This document shows positions 1-5,071 of a stretch of DNA of 6,732 nt, piece after piece. Every line of letters starts with the position of its first letter. The stretch's first letter is position 1. Position numbers and translations under genes: made by a program. The DNA lies in NCBI GenBank assembly GCA_902494595.1, contig CABUTY010000073.1:1-6732 (forward strand), given 5' to 3'. This DNA comes from an uncultured Porphyromonadaceae bacterium. GTDB taxonomy: Bacteria; Bacteroidota; Bacteroidia; Bacteroidales; Muribaculaceae. The notes below the pieces were generated by a model. That model did no database searches. It saw only the letters and a list, made by a program, of their open reading frames with translations, and was not told the DNA's origin.

Positions 1-4
1 ACCG

Positions 5-1819
5 ATGGCAAACAGATTAGTTGAGATAATACCGCACCAGGCCGAGCGTCTGGGAAACAAGGAAGCCTACCGCTTCTGCTGGAAGAAAGATGGTGAATGG
101 CTGTCGACAAGCTGGCAAGAGTTCGCCCTGCAGGTAGAGATTGCCGGAAAAGCCCTGGCTGCCTTAGGCCTCGACGAGAAAGATACCGTGGCCGTCTGCT
201 CCCCCAACACCCCTCAGATTCTGATTACCGAGTTCGGCGCTTTCCGCAACCGCATCGCCGTGATTCCGATATACGCCTCCTCCGTTCAGTCGCAGTTCGA
301 CTTCATAGTCCGCGACGGCGGCGCCAAAGTGCTCTTCGTCGGCGACAAGCATCAGTACCCGATGGCTTACCGCTACTGGAAAGAGCATCCCGGTCAGATC
401 TGCCGCATAGTGGTTTACAAGAACGCCGAACTGACGCTGCAGCCCGATGATACCGTGACCATCTTCTGGGACGACTTCGTGCGTCTGGGCATGCAGGCCG
501 GTACCGATGTGGATGAAAAGGTCCGGGGCCGCATCGACCGTGGTCTCCCCGACGATATGGCCACGCTTATATATACTTCCGGTACCACCGGCGAACCCAA
601 GGGTGTCATGATATCCCACCGCAATTATGACGAATGCATCGCCAAACACCTGAAGCTACTGCGTGGAATCAACGACCATGACCTCTCGATGGCTTTCCTC
701 CCCATGAGCCATATCCTCGAGAAGGCTTGGTGCTTCTTCTGCATATCGCGCGGCGTGGCCATTGCCGTCAACTATGACCCCCGCCTTATCCAGGACACCA
801 TCCACGACGTGCACCCCAACCTGATGTGCTGCGTGCCCCGTTTCTGGGAGAAGGTATATGCCGGCGTCAAGGAGAAAATCGCCGAAATGTCGCCGTTGAG
901 CCGTCTGATGGTCAGGCGCTCGATTCATGTGGGCAAACGCCGCAACTGCCATTACAGGCGTCTCGGTCTCCCGGCTCCATGGCTCCTCGAAAAGGAATAC
1001 CGTTTCTGGGACCGCAAGATATTCTCCCGGCTGAAGAAAGCCATAGGCATTCCCGACCCCAACTTCTTCCCGACGGCCGGCGCTCCCCTCTCCGACAAGA
1101 TCTGCGAGTTCATGCGTGCCGTGGGCATTGACATAATAATCGGCTACGGTCTCAGCGAGACTACGGCCACCGTGACATGCTTCCCCGACACCGGATGGGA
1201 GCTGGGCACTGTCGGCGTGCCGCTCCCCGGCATAAAGGTACGCATCGACGACAACGGCGAGATTCTCGTCAAGGGAGGCACCGTCACCCCCGGATATTAC
1301 AACAATCCCGACGCCAATGCAGCCGCCTTCACCGACGACGGTTATTTCCGCACCGGCGACGCCGGCCATTTCACCCCCTCCGGCGCACTCGTGCTCACCG
1401 AACGCGTCAAGGACCTCTTCAAGACCTCCAACGGCAAATACATCGCCCCGCAGATGATGGAGTCCAGACTCGCCGAAAACAAGTACATCGACGAAGTGGC
1501 CGTAATCGGCGACCAGCGTAAATTCGTGACCGCCCTTGTGGTGCCTAACCTTTCACATCTGCGCAGATGGGCCAACGACAAAGGCATCGATACCGACGAC
1601 ACCATTGCCCTCGTGGCTAATCCAAAGGTGGTGGACTTCATTATGAGCCAGATCCAGAACTACCAGAAAGACATCGCCGACTTCGAGAAAATAAAGCGTA
1701 TCACACTGCTGCCACACCATTTCTCCATCATGAACGGCGAAGTCACCAACACCATGAAGGTTCGCCGCCCCATCGTGGCCCGCAACTACGCCGACATCAT
1801 CGAGAAAATGTACGAATAG
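5..1819 (+). CDS. Long-chain acyl-CoA synthetase (AMP-forming fatty acid--CoA ligase)
   Basis: This 604-residue protein belongs to the ANL adenylating superfamily, long-chain acyl-CoA synthetase branch (COG1022/FadD15-like). The family activates fatty acids with ATP to acyl-AMP and transfers the acyl group to CoA, feeding phospholipid synthesis or fatty-acid recycling at the inner face of the membrane. Visible motifs in order: the phosphate-binding loop YTSGTTGEPK (190-199); the adenine-site motif GYGLSETTA (380-388); YFRTGD (447-452), whose Asp452 should bind the ribose; the hinge ERVKDLFKTSNGKY (466-479); and a C-terminal Lys585 in NTMKVRRP at the place of the adenylation-step lysine. Length is normal for this branch and nothing is broken. 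The ATG at 5 gives a typical family N-terminus (MANRLVEIIPHQAERLG), but only four bases precede it, so an earlier start or promoter cannot be judged. Codons end mostly in C or G. Chain-length specificity cannot be read from the sequence. Confidence 0.95.
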   Translation: MANRLVEIIPHQAERLGNKEAYRFCWKKDGEWLSTSWQEFALQVEIAGKALAALGLDEKDTVAVCSPNTPQILITEFGAFRNRIAVIPIYASSVQSQFDFIVRDGGAKVLFVGDKHQYPMAYRYWKEHPGQICRIVVYKNAELTLQPDDTVTIFWDDFVRLGMQAGTDVDEKVRGRIDRGLPDDMATLIYTSGTTGEPKGVMISHRNYDECIAKHLKLLRGINDHDLSMAFLPMSHILEKAWCFFCISRGVAIAVNYDPRLIQDTIHDVHPNLMCCVPRFWEKVYAGVKEKIAEMSPLSRLMVRRSIHVGKRRNCHYRRLGLPAPWLLEKEYRFWDRKIFSRLKKAIGIPDPNFFPTAGAPLSDKICEFMRAVGIDIIIGYGLSETTATVTCFPDTGWELGTVGVPLPGIKVRIDDNGEILVKGGTVTPGYYNNPDANAAAFTDDGYFRTGDAGHFTPSGALVLTERVKDLFKTSNGKYIAPQMMESRLAENKYIDEVAVIGDQRKFVTALVVPNLSHLRRWANDKGIDTDDTIALVANPKVVDFIMSQIQNYQKDIADFEKIKRITLLPHHFSIMNGEVTNTMKVRRPIVARNYADIIEKMYE

Positions 1820-1848
1820 CAGGTTGGGTTTATTTCTTTTCCCAGTGA

Positions 1849-1880
1849 TTTGGAGAGCCGGAACAATTTATGTAAATTTG
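1849..1880 (+). promoter_or_regulatory. Predicted Bacteroidota-type promoter of the AAA/DUF4143 ATPase gene
   Basis: A -33 element TTTG (1849-1852) is followed after exactly 20 nt by TAAATTTG (1873-1880). This matches the known Bacteroidota consensus TTTG-N19-21-TAnnTTTG. Transcription would start about six bases downstream, near 1886, leaving a leader of roughly 25 nt before the ATG at 1911. The -7 box lies inside the left arm of the palindrome at 1867-1905 and the predicted start falls at its centre, so a protein bound there should block RNA polymerase. The match is by eye; no start-site data are available. Confidence 0.7.
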
Positions 1881-1905
1881 CAGTGTCACTGCAAATTTAC
1901 ATAAA
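1867..1905. repeat. Perfect 39-bp palindrome (19-bp arms, 1-nt centre), candidate operator
   Basis: The left arm at 1867-1885 (TTTATGTAAATTTGCAGTG) is the exact reverse complement of the right arm at 1887-1905, with a single T at 1886 between them. The symmetry breaks on the next base at each side. The right arm ends five bases before the start codon at 1911. As DNA it would suit a dimeric repressor. As RNA, a transcript reading through from the upstream gene could fold it into a long AT-rich hairpin beside the ATPase start, whereas a transcript from the predicted promoter would hold only the right arm. No U-run follows, so it is a poor classical terminator. The operator role is inferred. Confidence 0.85.
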
Positions 1906-1910
1906 ACACT

Positions 1911-3086
1911 ATGGATGACCTCTACATTCCTCGTGCCATGACAGCCTCGATCATAGAGGCTGCAAGGTATTTTCCGGTAATAACTCTGACAGGTCCTCGC
2001 CAGTCGGGCAAGTCGACTTTGCTCCGCCATATTTATCCCCAGATTCCTTATTATTCCATGGAGGACCCCGATATTAGGTTGTCGGTCAAGGATGACCCGA
2101 GGGGATTCCTGTCACAATTTCATGAGGGTGTTATAATTGACGAGGTGCAGAATGTTCCGGAGCTGCTGTCATATATTCAAGGGATAGTGGATCTTGAGCC
2201 CGAACGCAGGTTTTATATTACAGGTAGCTCTCATTTCTCATTATTGCAGTCAGTCAGCCAGTCGCTGGCCGGCCGCTCGGCAGTCTTCGAATTATTGCCA
2301 TTGTCGCTGTCGGAGATTCCTCCGGCCGAAAGGGATATCGCTACTGCCGACATTATATACAAAGGATTTTACCCGGCATTGTGGAGCGGGAAAAACATAC
2401 CGAGACTCCTTTTCCCAAACTATGTGAAGACTTATCTTGAGAGAGATGTCCGCGACCTGCTTGCCGTCAGGAATCTTGATTTGTTCCAACGGTTCATAAG
2501 GCTTTGCGCCGCCCGTATAGGAAGCATATTCAAAGCTTCGGAACTGTCAAACGAATTAGGCGTTGCGGTGAATACCGTAAACTCATGGGTATCGGTACTT
2601 CAGGCATCTTACCTTATTTATCTCCTGCCGCCGTTTTATGCCAACACTCGTAAACGCCTTACCAAAAGTCCTAAAATCTATTTTACCGATTGTGGATTGG
2701 CATCCTATCTGCTTGACATTGATTCGCCGCAGACCCTCGACCGCGACAAGATGCGCGGCCACCTGTTTGAGAACATGGTGGTGACGGATTTCCTTAAAAA
2801 TGCATATAATGCCGGACATAACGGAGGATTATATTTTTATAGAGATTCCAATGGAAACGAGGTGGATTTATTGGTGAAAAACGGCTCCGGATATGATTGC
2901 CATGAAATCAAATCCTCGGCGACTTTTCACCCCGACTTTACGAAAGGATTGAAAAGCTTTGAGAAAGCCTTTCCGGAATTGACAAACGACAAGACCGTGA
3001 TTTATTCCGGCAACACGATGCCCGAGTTCGATGGCATCTCAATAAAAAATTACCGGCATGCCCTTCCGGGCGACATCGGCGGATAA
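1911..3086 (+). CDS. AAA_14/DUF4143-family ATPase with PD-(D/E)XK-like C-terminus
   Basis: This 391-residue protein has the standard size and order of the AAA_14-DUF4143 family. The ATPase part shows Walker A GPRQSGKST (28-36), Walker B VIIDE (74-78), a sensor-1-like TGSS (104-107) and SLAGR with Arg122. A winged-helix-like stretch lies at about 203-238. The C-terminal DUF4143 part keeps residues resembling a PD-(D/E)XK nuclease core: Glu287 in LFENMV, Asp319 in NEVDLLV, and Glu332-Ile-Lys334 in HEIKSS. The physiological role of the family is not established; members are abundant and patchily distributed in bacteria and archaea. The start at 1911 fits the family's usual N-terminus and places the palindrome directly upstream. 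Many codons end in T or A (ttt, tat, att), unlike the C-rich preceding gene, which suggests horizontal acquisition. It looks intact. A regulator gene begins 4 nt after its stop. Confidence 0.92.
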   Translation: MDDLYIPRAMTASIIEAARYFPVITLTGPRQSGKSTLLRHIYPQIPYYSMEDPDIRLSVKDDPRGFLSQFHEGVIIDEVQNVPELLSYIQGIVDLEPERRFYITGSSHFSLLQSVSQSLAGRSAVFELLPLSLSEIPPAERDIATADIIYKGFYPALWSGKNIPRLLFPNYVKTYLERDVRDLLAVRNLDLFQRFIRLCAARIGSIFKASELSNELGVAVNTVNSWVSVLQASYLIYLLPPFYANTRKRLTKSPKIYFTDCGLASYLLDIDSPQTLDRDKMRGHLFENMVVTDFLKNAYNAGHNGGLYFYRDSNGNEVDLLVKNGSGYDCHEIKSSATFHPDFTKGLKSFEKAFPELTNDKTVIYSGNTMPEFDGISIKNYRHALPGDIGG

Positions 3087-3090
3087 TGCT

Positions 3091-4839
3091 ATGAACGCGT
3101 TCCTTAAAATTATTGTAAGCCTGATTATGCTGACGGCATGTGCGGCAGGATGCGGCAAGAGCGACAACACGCCGGGCGATACACACACGCAGTTGTCCAT
3201 TCTGAAAGAACAGGGACTCGACGCGTTGCGGCGCAACAACAACAGACAGGCATATCTGATTGGCGACAGTATGCTCCGGATTATGGGCACGACACGCCAT
3301 GACATACCGGACCTGCGCATATACGCTCTGACAATTAAGAGCCAGGGAGCCATTCTCAATGGGCAGACGGCAGTAGACGCCCTTCCGCTGCTTGACGAAG
3401 CCGCCGAATTGTGCCGCCGTACCGGCAATGATTTCGCTCAGGCTTCCGTTGACAACGGGTTGGGATTATATTACCTCAAAATCAAGAAAAATAGCAATCT
3501 CGGGTTAAAGTACTTCTACCGGGGGCTGGAGGCGGCACGGCGCGGGGGAAACACCTCCCTGTACGGTATATTACTCGCCAACATAGCCCTCACACATATC
3601 GGCAACAACAGCGGCACAGGTCTGCGATATGCCTTTGAGAGCTACAACTATGGGAAAGAGCATAACGACGACCGCATCATATGTGCCGGAGCCATAGCCT
3701 CAGCCGACCTGTACAGGCAACGCGGCGAGACGGAACTGGCACTGAGGATGATAAAGGAAGCCGAGAATATCCTTGTGGAAAACCATTATGACGAAGCATG
3801 TAACCTCTATCGCATATACGGCGAGATAATGGCTCAAGGCAAAAATTATGACGATGCCCGCAAATATATGAATATGGCTCTCAAGGCTGCAGCCGATGAT
3901 GCCGAGATGTTCATAAAGACCTCCATTTCATATTCCGGAATGATGCTGTCGATGGGGAACAAGACAAAAGCACTTGATATACTGAAGACCGCGGAAACAA
4001 AAATGAACCGGCGTGGCGACAACTTCTTCCGTATCCCTCTGCTTGAAGCCCTCTATCAGACTTATTATGCCTTGGGACTCACTCGTGAAGGCGACATCTA
4101 CAAAAAAATCCATGATGAGGAATATGAACACGTCACGTCTCTGGAGGATAAAGAGAAAATCCGGGACCTTCAATCCCATTATGATCACGAGATGGCAGAG
4201 AATGCCATAGTACGCAACGAGCTTCGTCTTCTTAAGGAACGGCAGCTGGTCACTCTGCTGATAATCGTGATAACCGTGATTCTGCTCGCCTGCATACCGC
4301 TGATAATTCTCTACCGGCATAAGACACGGCTATATGACGCCATAGTCAAACAGACGGCCGACACGGCCAGAAATGAGAAAGTGCTCCGCGAAACAATCCA
4401 CGAAATGGATGAGCGGCTGAAAACCGTCAATTCCGACAGTAACGGGGAAAGTCAGGGTACCCCGACGCTCTCGCACGAAAAATATATAGATATTCTCGGA
4501 CGCCTCGAAGCCCTGATGCTTGATTCAGAAGTATATACCGCCAACGACATATCCAAGGAGAAAATCGCAAAGATGATTGGAACCAACCGTACCTATCTGT
4601 CAAAAATCATCAACGACTATTACGGAATCTCCTTTACCCAATTCATCACCGGACTGCGCATCAAGGAAGCCATGCGCAGGCTGTCGGACCCCCTTGACAA
4701 CACCCCTATCAAGAAACTGTCGTCCGACCTGGGCTTCAACTCTCTTTCCACTTTCTATAGCCGGTTCATGGACGAAACCGGCATCACTCCGGCCAATTAT
4801 CGCAACAGTGCCATGAAACTCGACTCCGGCAATCGATAA
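3091..4839 (+). CDS. Membrane-spanning regulator: export signal, TPR array, TM helix, AraC-type HTH
   Basis: This 582-residue protein joins an outside sensor to a DNA-binding domain. Residues 1-21 form a signal sequence with lipobox-like LTAC (14-17) and a second option AAGC (18-21). Residues about 33-355 are helical TPR-like repeats, for example the segments containing YFYRGLEAARRGGN, DARKYMNMALKAA and KALDILKTAETKM. A charged, coiled-coil-like stretch leads into one membrane helix at about 386-408, followed by RHK. After a second coiled-coil-like linker comes an AraC-type double HTH (about 485-578), with helices around EKIAKMIGTNRTYLSKII and PIKKLSSDLGF through GITPANYR. The family logic is a periplasmic TPR sensor controlling a cytoplasmic DNA binder; the ligand and targets are unknown. 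An in-frame ATG at 3058 was set aside because it would bury the signal sequence and overlap the ATPase gene. I see no promoter of its own upstream, so co-transcription with the ATPase gene is likely. Confidence 0.88.
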   Translation: MNAFLKIIVSLIMLTACAAGCGKSDNTPGDTHTQLSILKEQGLDALRRNNNRQAYLIGDSMLRIMGTTRHDIPDLRIYALTIKSQGAILNGQTAVDALPLLDEAAELCRRTGNDFAQASVDNGLGLYYLKIKKNSNLGLKYFYRGLEAARRGGNTSLYGILLANIALTHIGNNSGTGLRYAFESYNYGKEHNDDRIICAGAIASADLYRQRGETELALRMIKEAENILVENHYDEACNLYRIYGEIMAQGKNYDDARKYMNMALKAAADDAEMFIKTSISYSGMMLSMGNKTKALDILKTAETKMNRRGDNFFRIPLLEALYQTYYALGLTREGDIYKKIHDEEYEHVTSLEDKEKIRDLQSHYDHEMAENAIVRNELRLLKERQLVTLLIIVITVILLACIPLIILYRHKTRLYDAIVKQTADTARNEKVLRETIHEMDERLKTVNSDSNGESQGTPTLSHEKYIDILGRLEALMLDSEVYTANDISKEKIAKMIGTNRTYLSKIINDYYGISFTQFITGLRIKEAMRRLSDPLDNTPIKKLSSDLGFNSLSTFYSRFMDETGITPANYRNSAMKLDSGNR

Positions 4840-4841
4840 GA

Positions 4842-4855
4842 GCCGTCCCTACGGC
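4842..4855 (+). terminator. Small hairpin just after the regulator gene, weak terminator candidate
   Basis: GCCGT (4842-4846) and ACGGC (4851-4855) form a perfect 5-bp stem with loop CCCT, starting 3 nt after the regulator's stop codon. The downstream T-run (AATTTTAAGG from 4861) is short and five bases off the stem, so intrinsic termination would be weak. Confidence 0.3.
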
Positions 4856-4889
4856 CCTGAAATTTTAAGGAACGCGCTCTATAATATAC

Positions 4890-4910
4890 TGCCGATAACG
4901 GCAATTTATT
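4890..4910 (+). terminator. Second small hairpin followed by ATTTATT, terminator candidate
   Basis: TGCCG (4890-4894) and CGGCA (4899-4903) form a perfect 5-bp stem with loop ATAA, directly followed by ATTTATT. This is closer to an intrinsic terminator than the hairpin at 4842, but the stem is short. Together the two could end transcription from the regulator and separate it from the promoter at 4948. Confidence 0.35.
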
Positions 4911-4939
4911 ACGAATACGGAAAATTGTCGTAATCGTAA
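4908..4939. promoter_or_regulatory. Inverted repeat plus tandem TCGTAA hexamers, candidate operator
   Basis: ATTACGA (4908-4914) is the exact reverse complement of TCGTAAT (4928-4934), separated by 13 nt. The right half is also the first unit of a tandem hexamer, TCGTAA at 4928-4933 and again at 4934-4939. The block ends 8 nt before the -33 box of the promoter driving the secreted-protein gene, a usual position for an activator. The upstream neighbour encodes an AraC-type DNA-binding domain, which makes it the obvious candidate binder. The repeats are seen directly; the operator role and the partner are inference. Confidence 0.45.
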
Positions 4940-4947
4940 ATCTCTGA

Positions 4948-4979
4948 TTTGCTTGTAATTGCGATGGATACTACCTTTG
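4948..4979 (+). promoter_or_regulatory. Predicted Bacteroidota-type promoter of the secreted multidomain protein
   Basis: TTTG (4948-4951) and TACCTTTG (4972-4979) are separated by 20 nt, an exact fit to the Bacteroidota consensus TTTG-N19-21-TAnnTTTG. Transcription would start near 4985, giving a leader of roughly 87 nt before the ATG at 5072. The leader is GC-rich at its 5' end, then turns AT-rich before the start codon (CAACAAATATAACAGCT) and has no clear Shine-Dalgarno sequence, as is usual in this phylum. Confidence 0.7.
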
Positions 4980-4983
4980 TTGA

Positions 4984-5037
4984 GCCGGACAGCCGCAATC
5001 GGCATGCGCCCGGCACGCCGGATTCTGTATCGGCATG
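4984..5037 (+). other. GC-rich leader segment with nested hairpins and a 9-bp direct repeat
   Basis: GCCG (4992-4995) pairs with CGGC (5000-5003) around loop CAAT, inside an outer pair GCCGG (4984-4988) with CCGGC (5010-5014). An alternative stem CCGG-CACG-CCGG (5010-5021) would compete with the outer pair. ATCGGCATG occurs twice, at 4998-5006 and 5029-5037. The stems are short and no known riboswitch class is recognised. Any regulatory role is speculative. Confidence 0.25.
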
Positions 5038-5071
5038 TATGTACGCATATTATTCAACAAATATAACAGCT

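Noticed and set aside
164..649. Minus-strand open frame of 161 codons
   Set aside because: Fully antisense to the same synthetase gene, with no family resemblance and no promoter or start context.
656..1369. Long minus-strand open frame of 237 codons inside the acyl-CoA synthetase gene
   Set aside because: The + strand frame carries all the ANL motifs over the same bases. The antisense frame is a by-product of the GC-rich codon pattern and shows no recognisable domain.
1867..1905. Palindrome as a classical rho-independent terminator of the acyl-CoA synthetase gene
   Set aside because: The stem is AT-rich and no U-run follows; instead ATAAAACACT leads straight into the next start codon. Its overlap with a promoter fits an operator better.
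1892..1925. Divergent minus-strand promoter from the mirrored TAAATTTG in the right palindrome arm
   Set aside because: The minus strand lacks a TTTG at the required 19-21 nt upstream position, and no minus-strand gene follows.
3058..3090. Upstream in-frame ATG for the regulator gene
   Set aside because: It would add 11 residues in front of a clear signal sequence and overlap the ATPase gene by 29 nt. The ATG at 3091 gives a normal exported N-terminus.
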